Assembly: GCF_001625445.1 (NCBI RefSeq)
Contig: NZ_LWHG01000028.1
Location: 372,001-436,000 of the forward strand
Direction: 5' to 3'
Source: Haladaptatus sp. R4
GTDB lineage: Archaea; Halobacteriota; Halobacteria; Halobacteriales; Haladaptataceae
Length of the DNA: 64,000 bases
Positions within the stretch are counted from its first letter, which is position 1; each line of letters begins with the position of its first letter. Under the pieces are notes generated by a model. The model was not told where the DNA came from. It made no database searches and saw only the letters and a program-made list of their open reading frames with translations. This document shows, one piece after another, positions 8,306 through 17,935 of this stretch. Made by a program: the position numbers and the translations under genes.

Positions 8306-8884
8306 ATGGTCTCCGAGAAGGAAAAGATGCTGGCGGGCGAATTGTACGACCCATCGGACGCCGAACTCGTCGAGGGGCGACAGCGGGCGAGACGACTCGC
8401 GCGACGGTTCAACACGACGGCGGTAACGGAGGCGAACGAACGGGAGTCCCTGCTCCGGGAACTGTTCGGCACCGTCGGTTCCTCCCCGCACGTCGAACCG
8501 CCGTTTCGGTGTGACTACGGTTCGAACATCCACGTCGGCGACGGCTTCTACGCGAACTTCGACTGCGTGATTCTGGACGTCTGTCGGGTCGAGATGGGGG
8601 ACGACTGTTGGCTCGGACCGGGCGTCCACATCTACACGGCAACCCACCCCCTCGACGCGGAAACCCGTGTCGAGGGACCGGAGTACGGAAAGCCGGTGAC
8701 GATGGGGGACAACGTCTGGGTCGGCGGGAGGGCGGTCATCAACCCGGGCGTCGAAATCGGCGACGACGCCGTCGTCGCCTCCGGAGCGGTCGTCACCGCC
8801 GACGTTCCGGACGCCGTCGTGGTCGGTGGCAATCCGGCGACGGTCGTCAGGGAACTGGATGGTGATGGTGAATCGGACGATTAG
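8306..8884 (+). CDS. Maltose/galactoside O-acetyltransferase-type protein
   Basis: A 192-residue left-handed beta-helix acetyltransferase. The N-terminal Maa domain ([18 protein letters not shown]) is followed by hexapeptide repeats ([36 protein letters not shown]). The histidine in THPLD is the family's catalytic residue, and the last repeats end in [13 protein letters not shown]. It would transfer acetyl from acetyl-CoA to a sugar hydroxyl in the cytoplasm. The exact acceptor cannot be read. It starts 12 bp after the pterin kinase stop and may be in the same transcript. Confidence 0.85.
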   Translation: MVSEKEKMLAGELYDPSDAELVEGRQRARRLARRFNTTAVTEANERESLLRELFGTVGSSPHVEPPFRCDYGSNIHVGDGFYANFDCVILDVCRVEMGDDCWLGPGVHIYTATHPLDAETRVEGPEYGKPVTMGDNVWVGGRAVINPGVEIGDDAVVASGAVVTADVPDAVVVGGNPATVVRELDGDGESDD

Positions 8885-8932
8885 GGAAGCCGCCAGAACA
8901 GCTTTATTTCATCGCGCGCCGAGTGCTATCGT

Positions 8933-10342
8933 ATGGCGCACGATTGTTCGTTCCTCCGCGACCTGCCGCTTCCCGACGACCGATTTTCCTTCGGCGACTC
9001 GCACCGCACCGGGCACGCGGGGGATTTCGGAACGATGGAGGCCGACGAGGTGGAACCGGACGCGGTCGTCTGGCCGGAATCGACCGAGGAGGTATCGACG
9101 GTGCTCGCGGCGGCAGACGAGCGGGGCGTTCCGGTGACGCCCTTCGCCGCCGGGACGGGATTGGAAGGGAACGCGACGCCGACCCGTGGCGGAATCAGCC
9201 TCGACATGACGCGGATGGATTCGGTGCTCGACGTTCGTCCGGACGACTTCCAGGTGGACGTCGAACCGGGAATCTTCGGGAAGGAAGTGGACGAAGCCGT
9301 CGCCGGGGACGGGCTTTTCTTCCCGCCGTTGCCGTCGTCGGGCGACATCTCGACGATCGGTGGGATGATCGCCAACGACGCGAGCGGGATGAAGACGGTG
9401 AAGTACGGCGAGGTCCACGACTGGGTGCTCGAACTCGAAGCCGTCCTCGCGGACGGTTCCGTCATCACCGCGGGGAGCAAGGCGGTCAAAACGTCCAGCG
9501 GTTACAACCTCAAGGACCTCATCGTCGGCAGTGAGGGGACGTTGGCCGTCGTCACCCGTGCAACCCTCGAACTCGCGGGACGACCACAACAGATTCGCGG
9601 GGGACGCGCTGTCTTCGATTCGCTCTCGGACGCCGTGGACGCGATTTCGGACGCGGTTCGGTCGGGCGTGGACGTGGCGAAGATCGAACTCGTGGACGAG
9701 ACGAGCGCGACGATGGCGAACGCCTACACCGGGTCGTCGCTGCCGGACGTGCCGATGGTGTTCGTGGAGTTCCATGCGAACCACGGCATCGAGGACGAAA
9801 TCGAGTTCTGTCGGTCGGTGTTCGAGGCACACGACGTCTCCCAGTTCGAAATCGCCGAGGGGGAAGAGATGAGCGAGCTATGGCAGATTCGGCGGGAGAT
9901 GGCCTTCGCGGTCGAAGCCTACGACCTCGACCTCTCGCCGCTCCATCTGGGCGACGTGACCGTCCCGATCAGCAGATACCCCGAGATGGTTCGGCTAGTC
10001 CGGCGACTCGCCGACGAGCACGACCTGCTGATTCCCTGCTTCGGCCACGCCGGGGACGGCAACCTCCATTACACCGTTCTGGTGGACGAATCGGACGACG
10101 AGCACGTCGAACGCGCGAAGGAGGCCCAAACCGAAATCGTCCACACGGCCATCGAGTGGGGCGGAACCTGCACCGGCGAACACGGCATCGGACGCGGAAA
10201 ACGCGAATACCTCGAACTCGAACACGGTGCGGCGAGCATCGACGTCATGCGTCGGATAAAGCACGCGCTCGACCCGAACGACACGCTCAATCCGGGCAAG
10301 ATGTTCCCCGAGACGGTCGATGGCGGTCGGGTCGGAAACTGA
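8933..10342 (+). CDS. FAD-linked D-lactate dehydrogenase / glycolate oxidase GlcD family
   Basis: A 469-residue flavoenzyme with an N-terminal FAD_binding_4 domain (PFAAGTGLEGNATPTRGG at about 70-87, GGMIANDASGMKTVKYGEV) and a C-terminal FAD-oxidase domain with the metal/substrate motif CFGHAGDGNLHY and EHGIGRGKREYL. It oxidises D-lactate or a similar 2-hydroxy acid and passes electrons to the respiratory chain. No iron-sulfur domain is fused. A TATA-like box (ctttattt, about 8902) lies ~28 nt upstream, so the transcript is probably leaderless. A frameshifted L-hydroxyacid oxidase lies at 18.4 kb. Confidence 0.88.
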   Translation: MAHDCSFLRDLPLPDDRFSFGDSHRTGHAGDFGTMEADEVEPDAVVWPESTEEVSTVLAAADERGVPVTPFAAGTGLEGNATPTRGGISLDMTRMDSVLDVRPDDFQVDVEPGIFGKEVDEAVAGDGLFFPPLPSSGDISTIGGMIANDASGMKTVKYGEVHDWVLELEAVLADGSVITAGSKAVKTSSGYNLKDLIVGSEGTLAVVTRATLELAGRPQQIRGGRAVFDSLSDAVDAISDAVRSGVDVAKIELVDETSATMANAYTGSSLPDVPMVFVEFHANHGIEDEIEFCRSVFEAHDVSQFEIAEGEEMSELWQIRREMAFAVEAYDLDLSPLHLGDVTVPISRYPEMVRLVRRLADEHDLLIPCFGHAGDGNLHYTVLVDESDDEHVERAKEAQTEIVHTAIEWGGTCTGEHGIGRGKREYLELEHGAASIDVMRRIKHALDPNDTLNPGKMFPETVDGGRVGN

Positions 10343-10343
10343 G

Positions 10344-10616
10344 TCAGAAATCGTCGGCGAAGTCGCGTTTCGGCACTTCTCGATAGCGTTCACGCCCGAC
10401 GGGCGTTCGCGTCCGCACGAGGTAGGTCTCCTCGGTGAGGTCGTACACCGTCTTCCGTCGTCCCGTGTCGGTGGTTTCGGTCACCCGCGAAACGTCGTCG
10501 GAGTTCGAAAGGTGGTCGCCTAGCTGCCAGCTAATCGGGGTGCCACGGGGACCGGTCTGAGGGCGGTTCGCTTCGGACGCACGTGTGCCGTTCTGCCATT
10601 CCCCACGCAAATCCAT
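10344..10616 (-). CDS. Small haloarchaeal protein of unknown function
   Basis: A 90-residue hydrophilic protein with no recognised domain. It contains the repeated-looking charged segment GRRKTVYDLTEETYLVRTRTP. The ATG at 10616 has a TATA-like TTTTAT about 25 nt upstream on the minus strand, the leaderless arrangement that supports this start. It converges on the D-lactate dehydrogenase with only one base between stop codons. Confidence 0.6.
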   Translation of the reverse strand: MDLRGEWQNGTRASEANRPQTGPRGTPISWQLGDHLSNSDDVSRVTETTDTGRRKTVYDLTEETYLVRTRTPVGRERYREVPKRDFADDF

Positions 10617-10702
10617 GCCAATGGGAACGATATAAGGTGATAAAACGATATCGACATCGGACTATCACGGAAAATTTATATCTTCGGGAGAGGCAACCGG
10701 CG

Positions 10703-10735
10703 TTTTAGGTATAACCGACGTTTTACGTATGGGGT
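10703..10735 (+). promoter_or_regulatory. Promoter with near-repeat cgttttaNgtat ahead of methyltransferase
   Basis: Two near-identical motifs, cgttttaggtat and cgttttacgtat, lie 17-18 bp apart just before the methyltransferase at 10750. The second is placed as a TATA box for a leaderless start; the first may be an alternative TATA box or a factor-binding half-site. Confidence 0.35.
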
Positions 10736-10749
10736 TCGTAGAACCGTGA

Positions 10750-11409
10750 ATGGATCCCAACAGCGTCCGCCAACAGTGGGAAGAACGGTCGGGAGAGTAC
10801 TCGCCGGACTACTACGCTTACTACGGGCCGAACGAGACGAGCGAGTTGATCCGCGCTCGCCTCGACTCCGCTATCGAATCGGACGCGACCATCCTCGAAC
10901 TCGGCTGTAGTTCGGGACGGCACCTCGCACACCTCCACGACGGGGGATACGAGGACCTTCACGGCATCGAAATAAACGGCGAGGCGCTTTCCGTGATGGA
11001 GGAAAACTATCCCGAACTCGCCGCGGACGGAACGTTTTACATCGACGCCATCGAGGACACCGTCACCGAGTTCGACGACGATCATTTCGACGTCGTGTTC
11101 TCCGTCGAGACTCTCCAGCACGTCCACCCCGACGGGGGAGTGTTCGAGGAACTGGAACGAATCACCGCCAACCGCCTCATCACCGTGGAAAACGAGCGAA
11201 GAGCCGATGAGAACGGGGGAGAAGGAGACGACGGGTCGTCTGAAACCCCCGTGAACTACGTCCACGACGAGTTCCCGCTCTACTTCAGGAACTGGAATCG
11301 GGTGTTCACTGACCGAGGATTCACCGAGATTTTCTCCGAACAGACCGACCGGGACGTGTTTCGGGAATTCCACCTCGACGGCGGGGATGACGCGACCATT
11401 CAGTCGTGA
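10750..11409 (+). CDS. Class I SAM-dependent methyltransferase
   Basis: A 219-residue protein with a Rossmann-type methyltransferase core: motif I LELGCSSGRHL near residues 48-58, motif II GIEINGEAL, and post-II FDVVFSVETLQHVHPDGG. The substrate cannot be inferred. The acidic insert around residues 155-172 is typical of haloarchaeal surface loops. It overlaps the 3' end of the convergent TPP enzyme by 10 bp. Confidence 0.8.
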   Translation: MDPNSVRQQWEERSGEYSPDYYAYYGPNETSELIRARLDSAIESDATILELGCSSGRHLAHLHDGGYEDLHGIEINGEALSVMEENYPELAADGTFYIDAIEDTVTEFDDDHFDVVFSVETLQHVHPDGGVFEELERITANRLITVENERRADENGGEGDDGSSETPVNYVHDEFPLYFRNWNRVFTDRGFTEIFSEQTDRDVFREFHLDGGDDATIQS

Positions 11410-13092
11410 ACTAGCACGTCCACGACGCTCGGTCCGTCCTCGTCCAACGCCGTTTCCAACGTCTCCGCTATCGTATCGGGTGACTCGACGAGATAACCGC
11501 TCGCACCGTGGCTCTCCGCGTTCTTCGGGATATCGACCGGCGGTTCGAAATCCATGCCGACGTACTCGTGGTCGGCGTCCTCGCCGCCGAGCAGTTTCAG
11601 CGTGTTGTCCTTCAGGATGCGGTAGTTGCGGTTGTCGGAGACGACGACGGTCACGTCCACGTCGTATCGCGCCGCCGAGTAGAGCGAATGTGGGTAGTAT
11701 AGATACGACCCGTCGCCGACGAAGCCAACGACCTGCCGCGGGTCGTCCCGCTCGGCTTCCGCCATCGCGGCCCCGATAGCGGCGGGGAGGCCGTAGCCGA
11801 GACCGCCGCCCTTGTTCGAGATGTAGGCTTCCCGCTCGAACGCCCAGCGAAGGAGCATGACGTACTTCGACGTGATGCCCTCGTCCACGATGTACGGGGA
11901 AGAAAGAGTCTCCCGAAGGGTATCGACGAGTTCGGCCTTCGAGGCGCGCGGGTCCGTCGGTGTCGTCGCCCTCTCCCATCGACGCCATCTGTCCCTTCGC
12001 GAACTCCTTGAACTGCGCGACGCGTTCCAACCGTCCCGCGAGTTCGTCGTCCCCTATTTCGACTTCCTCGGCGAGTTCGTCCATCACGAGTCCCAGATCA
12101 CCCGTCACGGCGACGTCGGCGGGCGTGTTCTTGCCGACCTGCCACGGTTCGTCGTTCAGGTCGATGATGGTCGCGTCCTCGGGGACGAGGTCACGGTCGT
12201 GGCGCGTCAAGGTGGTATTCGTCGAACACCCCGCGAACACGACGGTGTCGGCGTTCATCGTCGCCGCGGCGATACCCTCGTCCGGCGGGATGTGGGACAC
12301 CCACTGGTCGTGCGTGCCGGGGAAGTCCACCTCGCACGCCAATATCTCGGCGTGAACCCGCGCGCCGGTCGCTTCCGCCAACTGGACCGCCGCGTCGAGC
12401 GAGTCGACCTCGGAGTACGCGTTGTGCCGGGGGATGTGGTCGCCGACGACGATGACGGGGTCCTCGGCGTCTTCGAGCAGGTCGGCGGCGTGCGCGATGG
12501 CGGCCGGGTCGCCGGAACCGGGGTTCTGAATCCGCCCCAATCGTTCGGGTTCGGCGTCGGTCTCGGCCATCATCACGTCCAGCGGGAGCGAGAGGAAGAC
12601 CGGACCCGTCGGCGGCGTCTGGGCCACGCGGAACGCCCGCCGGAGCATGGTCGGGAGGGCTTCCACGTCCGATACCTCCGCGCTCCACTTCGTGAACTGG
12701 TCGGTCATGGCGAGCACGTCACCCGAGAGGATCGGTTCCTCGTGGCGGAAGTCGAGGCTGTGTGCCCCGGCCGTGACGACGAGCGGCGCGCCCGTCACCG
12801 ACGCGCCGTAGAGGTTGCCAAGTCCGTGGGCGACGCCCGGCGCGACGTGCAGGTTGACGACGCCGACCGGACTGTCGTCTTCGGTACCTCGATAGTTCTT
12901 CGTGCTCGCGTATCCCGCGGCCATTCCCACCGCGATGTCCTCGTGCGGCGCGAGGACGTACTCCAGTTCGCTCTCTCCAAGCGCTTCCATGACCGGGAGT
13001 TCGGTCGTTCCGGGGTTGCCGAACACGTGTCGAACGCCGTAGGCTTCGAGCGCGTCGGTGAACAACGTCGCGCCCGTGCGTGTGTCTGCCAT
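11400..13092 (-). pseudogene. Thiamine-pyrophosphate enzyme of the acetolactate synthase / benzoylformate decarboxylase type, frameshifted
   Basis: The N-terminal frame starts at ATG 13092 with GNPGTTELP and the catalytic glutamate E51 (APHEDIAVGMAAGYAS), followed by a central domain with VVVGDHIPRHNAY. The reading frame breaks at about 11955 by one extra base. The C-terminal half then continues to the stop at 11400 with the TPP/Mg motif VGDGSYLYY...SDNRNY. Rejoined length is about 560 residues, normal for the family. It would carboligate or decarboxylate a 2-oxo acid. No ilvN-like small subunit is adjacent, so a catabolic decarboxylase is as likely as branched-chain amino-acid synthesis. Confidence 0.8.
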
Positions 13093-13252
13093 GCCGATGA
13101 CTGGTCGTGAACCCCCAAAGGATTTCCGGGGGAACATAACGGTCCGAAACTGTTCCGTGAGGGCGTGTACCGTGGTATCGTGTCTTCGAGAATTTTCAAG
13201 TGTACCCGCACACTACCAGCGTCACCAACTGAATACAGGTGTTCACTCTCGC

Positions 13253-14239
13253 ATGATTCCGTCACGATATCGAAATTCGGTACTGTTCGCTCTGCTCGCG
13301 GTGATCTGGGGGTCGTCGTTCGTCGCCATCAAGTCTGGCTTGCACGCGTTCCCACCCGTCCTCTTCGCGGCGTTCCGGTACGACGTCGCCGGTGCGGCCC
13401 TGCTGACCGTCGTCGTCGGCCTCGGCCTGCGAAACGACGACTTCCAGTGGCGACCGACGACACGAACCGACTGGACGCTCGTCGGCATCGGCGGGACGTT
13501 CATGTTCGGTGCCTACCTCGCGCTCCTCTTCACCGGCCAGCAGTACGTCACGAGCGGCGTGGGTGCGGTCATCCTGAGCCTGAAACCCGTCGTCACGCCG
13601 CTGTTCGCATTGGCGCTCCTGCCGAACGAACGGTTCAACGCACTCGAAGTCGTCGGCGTCCTGCTCGCGCTGGTCGGCGTGGTCGTCGTCGCCGACCCCA
13701 CCTCGATCGGCGGTTCGACGGTCGGCATCGCCCTGCTGCTCGTCGCGGCGCTCGTCTTCGCGTTCGCGTCGGTGGTAACCCAACGGCTCCGGACGACGCT
13801 CCCGGCGTTGACCCAGCAGGCGTGGATGATGGTTGTCGGCGCGCTCGTCCTCCACGCGACGAGCGCCGCCATCCGCGGCGTACCGTCCGTCACGTTCACC
13901 CGCCCGGCGCTCGTTTCGCTCGCGTACCTCGCCTTCGTCGCCAGCATCGGCGGGTACGTCATCTACTTCGACCTGCTGGAACGAATCGGCGCGAACGAGG
14001 TCAACCTCGTGAACTACGTCGTTCCGGTGGCCGCCACCCTGTTCGGGTGGGCCCTCCTCGGCGAACCCATCACCGAATCGACTGTTTCGGGCTTCCTCGT
14101 CATCGTCGCCGGGTTCGTCCTGCTGAAGTGGGCGACGCTCAAACGCGGCGTCGTCGCCGTCCAGCGGCCGTCCCGACGCATTCCCCAGGGAGGCTCGGAA
14201 ACCGTCGTCGTCTCCGGGAACGCCTACTATCGCGGGTAG
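13253..14239 (+). CDS. EamA/DMT-family transporter
   Basis: A 328-residue membrane protein with about ten predicted transmembrane segments in two EamA halves. The signature AVIWGSSFVAIKSGLHAFPP lies near residues 16-35 and the second half ends in VIYFDLLERIGANEVNLVNYVVPV. ATG 13253 was chosen over an upstream in-frame start (13058) that would read through the divergent promoter region. It probably exports small metabolites or amino acids. It is divergent from the TPP enzyme and has a paralogue at 30458. Confidence 0.85.
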   Translation: MIPSRYRNSVLFALLAVIWGSSFVAIKSGLHAFPPVLFAAFRYDVAGAALLTVVVGLGLRNDDFQWRPTTRTDWTLVGIGGTFMFGAYLALLFTGQQYVTSGVGAVILSLKPVVTPLFALALLPNERFNALEVVGVLLALVGVVVVADPTSIGGSTVGIALLLVAALVFAFASVVTQRLRTTLPALTQQAWMMVVGALVLHATSAAIRGVPSVTFTRPALVSLAYLAFVASIGGYVIYFDLLERIGANEVNLVNYVVPVAATLFGWALLGEPITESTVSGFLVIVAGFVLLKWATLKRGVVAVQRPSRRIPQGGSETVVVSGNAYYRG

Positions 14240-14403
14240 TAGGGCGGTGCGGTTGCGGTATGTTGTGGCTCGGCGGTCGTCCCTGAAAAACCAAACAGAA
14301 CCGTTCGTAGTGAGCACGGAAGGGGTTCTCAAAATCATCGTCGCAGTGGTCCCAATCACGGGAAAATAAAATCGGATTCGCTCCTTCTCGCCCGAACGTA
14401 CAA

Positions 14404-14712
14404 GTGCGAACCCGTCGTGGCGAATTCTACGATGATTCGTCCCGAGTACGAGCGAGACAGCACCGCCTGGAGGTCGTCACAGTGCCGATAGAAGGATGGC
14501 GGCGGCGGGAGGATTTGGAGGGTGGCAAACAGATCCGAATCTGGTTGCGCGACGACGGCACCGAGGAGCTGTACGTCGAAAATCTGACCTACCGAGACGA
14601 GGGCTACGCGGTTTACGTCTACGATGTGGAAGAAGACGAGTGGGAGACTATCGCCGAGACCGATTCACGAGCGGACGCCGTCGAGCGGGCGACGGATTGG
14701 GCGGGGAATTAG
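14404..14712 (+). CDS. Small haloarchaeal protein of unknown function, possibly frameshifted near its start
   Basis: The clear coding part begins around VPIEGWRRREDLEGGKQIRIW and runs to 14712 (about 77 residues); it is acidic with no known domain. The GTG at 14404 looks artificial. An ATG at 14432 in the next frame gives MIRPEYERDSTAW and would join the main frame if one G were restored in tggagg at about 14470. That fits the other single-base errors in this window. If so, the true product is about 93 residues. Confidence 0.55.
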   Translation: MRTRRGEFYDDSSRVRARQHRLEVVTVPIEGWRRREDLEGGKQIRIWLRDDGTEELYVENLTYRDEGYAVYVYDVEEDEWETIAETDSRADAVERATDWAGN

Positions 14713-14722
14713 AAACGGACGC

Positions 14723-15142
14723 TCAGAGGAGCGCCCGCAGTTCGTCGCTCGGTCCGAGGGTGGAAAGCTCCGAGTCCACGTCGAGGGTCGAAAGCGTGTC
14801 GTCCCCGTCCGCCCTGTCCGCCGTGTTCGCCATCGCGCTGGCGTGAAAGAGGTACGAGAGCCGCAACAGCCAGAGCGCACGCTCCACGTCGTCCGGACCC
14901 TCGACGTGGAACGTGGTCCACCCGGATTTCGGGTAGATGTGATGCGGCTCCGTTTGCCCTTCCGCGACGAGTTCGTCGCGGACCCGACGCGGAAACGCGA
15001 TGTCGAGGATACCCCACTGGTGGACGTGGCCGATTTCCCGTTCCCCGAGGGTGAACTCCGTGCCCCCGAATCGGTGTTCACCGACCTCCACGCCGTCCCA
15101 TTCCGATACCTCCGTGACGACCGTCTCGATTGCTTGCGTCAT
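14723..15142 (-). CDS. Luciferase-domain (DUF5519-like) protein
   Basis: A 139-residue protein with the pattern HRFGGTEFTLGEREIGHVHQ, then LDIAFPRRVRDELVAEG and a Trp/Gly-rich strand before a C-terminal helix. This resembles the small 'luciferase family' DUF5519 proteins (family number from memory). No catalytic role is established. A ~210-nt region with a hairpin lies between this gene and a possible minus-strand TATA box at 15378-15388. Confidence 0.65.
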   Translation of the reverse strand: MTQAIETVVTEVSEWDGVEVGEHRFGGTEFTLGEREIGHVHQWGILDIAFPRRVRDELVAEGQTEPHHIYPKSGWTTFHVEGPDDVERALWLLRLSYLFHASAMANTADRADGDDTLSTLDVDSELSTLGPSDELRALL

Positions 15143-15287
15143 GGTTTCCGTTCACCGTCTCCCACAGTATGTGACTAGATCACACGGAGGTTTGCTCCTT
15201 TCGCAAAACGAGGACGACGGCGGAAACGGCTGGAATCGAGTTGGACTCGAAGTTGGTACTGACCAGCGTACTGAAAGGCAATACAGG

Positions 15288-15309
15288 GGGTAGCCCCGGA
15301 AGGCTACCC
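15288..15309. other. Perfect 8-bp hairpin in intergenic region
   Basis: GGGTAGCC and GGCTACCC form an 8-bp stem around a 6-nt loop (ccggaa). A second short stem (ggggc...gcccc, about 15332-15357) lies next to it. On the minus strand a TTTATAT box at about 15378-15388 could start a transcript through both. This could be a small RNA or a structured leader for the gene at 15142, or a relic of a mobile element. The rest of 15143-15421 shows no gene. Confidence 0.4.
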
Positions 15310-15421
15310 ATCGCGGTTGCACTGTCCTATGAGGCACTTGGGGCAGCTATGACGCCCCGATCTATCATCATCGATCTAGATATAAATCGGCAGTTCCTAA
15401 CTCGTTTGGTCGGGCACCGAT

Positions 15422-16423
15422 TTACGGGGCCAGCGCGGCCATCGTCTCGCGTGCGTCCTCGACCGTCGCGCCGCGGGGGAACCCGACGGCGACCGAATCG
15501 ACGCCGTCGATTTCGGCGAACTTCTCGAACGCCTCGCGGGCGCGTTCGGCCGTGCCTGCGGCGGCGAGGTCGTCCAGCAGGTCGTCGGTCACCAGTTCGG
15601 TCGCCCGCTCCTTGTCGCCGTTCGCCCACGCTTCCGAGATGTCGTAGGCGACGTCCTCGTACCCCTGTCGGGCCAACGAATCGCGGTAGTAGGTTCCCAT
15701 CCCGCCGATGTAGAATGCGGCGTGTTGCCGTGCGAGGTTTCGGGCGCGCTCGCCGTCCGAAAGCGCACAACAGGTCAGCGAGAGCGTCACTTCCACGTCG
15801 TCCGCGTCGCGGTTCCCGAGGTCCACACCGCGCCGCAGGTCGTCGAGTCGGTCGGCCATCCCGTCGGGCGTGAAGAGGGTCGCGTGCCACCCGTCGGCGA
15901 ACCGTCCCGCCAATTCCACCGACTTCGGTCCCATCCCGGCGGCGTCTATCGGCGGCGGCGTTTCCGGTGGCTCACACCGCAGTCGGAAGCCACCCAGCGT
16001 GAAGCAGTCACCGTCGTAGTTCACCGTCTCGCCCGACAGCACCTTCCGAACGATGTCGATGGTTTCGCGGGTGCGCCGTAGCGGGCGGTCGAACGCCTCG
16101 CCGTGCCACCCCTGAATGACGGCCGGTCCGCTCGGACCGATGCCGAGCCGAAATCGCCCGTCCGACACTTCCTGTAGCGTCGCGGCGGTCTGCCCGATGA
16201 GCGCGGGCGACCGCGAGTAGACGTTGACGATGGACGGCCCGAGACCGATTTTTTCCGTACCGAGCGCCATCGCGGTCAGGCTCGTCACCGCATCGCGCCC
16301 CCACGTCTCCGGAAGCCACGCGTGTTCGTAGCCCAGTTCCTCGGCCTGCTGTGTCAGTTCGACGAGCGTCTCGACGCTCGGTTGCGCCGCGACCGGGAGA
16401 TGAACGGTTCTCTTTGCAGCCAT
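15422..16423 (-). CDS. F420-dependent LLM-class oxidoreductase
   Basis: A 333-residue luciferase-like (bacterial luciferase/Mer-type) TIM barrel. Features are QAEELGYEHAWLPETWGRDAVTSLTAMAL near residues 26-54, GLGPSIVNVYSRSPALIGQ and the glycine-rich RFRLGIGPSGP. These are typical of coenzyme F420-dependent oxidoreductases in haloarchaea. The substrate is unknown and a methanopterin reductase role is not implied. It appears to be a single-gene transcript. Confidence 0.85.
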   Translation of the reverse strand: MAAKRTVHLPVAAQPSVETLVELTQQAEELGYEHAWLPETWGRDAVTSLTAMALGTEKIGLGPSIVNVYSRSPALIGQTAATLQEVSDGRFRLGIGPSGPAVIQGWHGEAFDRPLRRTRETIDIVRKVLSGETVNYDGDCFTLGGFRLRCEPPETPPPIDAAGMGPKSVELAGRFADGWHATLFTPDGMADRLDDLRRGVDLGNRDADDVEVTLSLTCCALSDGERARNLARQHAAFYIGGMGTYYRDSLARQGYEDVAYDISEAWANGDKERATELVTDDLLDDLAAAGTAERAREAFEKFAEIDGVDSVAVGFPRGATVEDARETMAALAP

Positions 16424-16564
16424 TTCCTACGAATCGTTCGTGTAGTTACCTATCGGTGTCGATATTCACGATTTACGGGTTTCCGAGAGTTGTTCGCCGA
16501 CGGGGACCGATAGGTATCGAGGAGTGGTGTTCGAGGGAATCACCCGGCCGACGGAAGACAGTGT

Positions 16565-17854
16565 TCACGTCCCGAAGGAGTTGGGTTCGACGCTCGTGAC
16601 CGGCGGGAACTCGCGGAGTGCGGGCACGACCAGCCAATAGCCGACGAGCAAACAGTACCCTATCGCGGAGAACCCGATGACCGTCGCACTTCCGTATCTG
16701 TCTCCGAACGCCCCACCGATGAGATACCCGAGCGGACCGACGGCCGCGACGAGACTTCCGGTCGTGGAACTCACCCGCGCGAGCAAGTCGTTCGGAACGC
16801 CGGTCTGAATCGTCGCGCTGACGAGGACGTTGTAAATCCCGATTGGGATGGTGGCGATTCCGTAACAGAGGAGCACCGCCGGGAGCCAACCGACCGTGAC
16901 GATGCCGAGTTGGCCGACCGCGGTGATCAGAAAGCCGACGATTACGAAGCGGCCGAACCGAATCGTCTCGAATCGAGATGCGACGAGCGAACCCACGAGG
17001 AGACCGACGGTCATGGCCGCGATGAACAGTCCGTACGTCTCCGCGCCGCCGAGCGAATCGGCGAACGCCGGGAGCACTGCCGTCGAACCGGCAGTGAACG
17101 CGCTCACGAAGCTCGCCGCGACGACCATGTGCCCGACGACCGAGTTCCGAATCAACTCGAACCCCTCGCGCATGTCGGCGAGGTACTCCGTAACGCTCGG
17201 TGACGTTCCGGTCTTCTCGGTCGTGGGAACGCTCAGTAGGGCGAAAAAGACGGCACTCACGACGAACGTCGCCGCGTCGAAGGCGAACAGCGCGACGGCA
17301 CTGAACACGGCGATGAGCGCCCCCGATAGGGCTTCTGCCACCGCACCGATGGTCTGATGCGTCGCCGATTCGAGCGAGTTCGCACGCGGCAGGAGTTCGT
17401 CGTCCACGAGTCGAGGAAGGGCGGCTTTCTCGGCCGGAGCGTTGAGTCGTCCGAGAAGGGCGAGCAGTCCGACGACTGCGAGGACGAGGGAGACGCTCAC
17501 CGTGTGAACGCGTGCGACCACGGGAACCGAAACGACGACGATGGCCTGTGCCGCCCCGACCAGAACGAGGAGTCGGGAGAGGCGTGAGCGGTCGACGATG
17601 GGACCGAACAGAAACCCGAATACTATCGGAAGCCGGGACAGAAATCCGGCGAGTCCGGTATAGAACGTCGAACCGGTCAGCTGATACACCAACCACATCG
17701 ACGCGATGGAGTACAGTTTGTCGCCGACGCGGTTGACGATGCGAGCGAGATACAGCCGACGAAATCCGGTATTGGCGAGGAGCGTCCCCGTCTTGGATGC
17801 CCTGAACCGTCCGCGCCATCCCGTCGATTTCGCCGACGAGTCGATGTCAGCCAT
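16565..17854 (-). CDS. MFS transporter (MFS_3 / enterobactin-exporter-like)
   Basis: About 429 residues with 11-12 predicted transmembrane helices. The first helix pair holds NTGFRRLYLARIVNRVGDKLYS and the loop 2-3 region reads GPIVDRSRLSRL (the D-R-x-x-R motif of MFS). It is probably a drug or metabolite exporter in the cytoplasmic membrane. ATG 17854 (MADIDSS) is preferred over a GTG two codons upstream. It is divergent from the small HTH protein at 17936. Confidence 0.85.
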   Translation of the reverse strand: MADIDSSAKSTGWRGRFRASKTGTLLANTGFRRLYLARIVNRVGDKLYSIASMWLVYQLTGSTFYTGLAGFLSRLPIVFGFLFGPIVDRSRLSRLLVLVGAAQAIVVVSVPVVARVHTVSVSLVLAVVGLLALLGRLNAPAEKAALPRLVDDELLPRANSLESATHQTIGAVAEALSGALIAVFSAVALFAFDAATFVVSAVFFALLSVPTTEKTGTSPSVTEYLADMREGFELIRNSVVGHMVVAASFVSAFTAGSTAVLPAFADSLGGAETYGLFIAAMTVGLLVGSLVASRFETIRFGRFVIVGFLITAVGQLGIVTVGWLPAVLLCYGIATIPIGIYNVLVSATIQTGVPNDLLARVSSTTGSLVAAVGPLGYLIGGAFGDRYGSATVIGFSAIGYCLLVGYWLVVPALREFPPVTSVEPNSFGT

Positions 17855-17935
17855 ACGCACTGTCGAGCCGAGTGAACAATCAAGCTTCGGCGAACGCCAG
17901 TTCTGTAAGAGTTCTTATTGTTTTTCGGGGGATTG

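Noticed and set aside
7259-8647. 462-codon open frame on the minus strand
   Set aside because: Antisense to the DHPS-like, mptE and acetyltransferase genes, which have clear motifs; high-GC codon bias keeps the opposite frame open.
13262-14359. 365-codon minus-strand ORF opposite the EamA transporter
   Set aside because: Asp/Arg/Glu-rich shadow of a hydrophobic protein; no family features.
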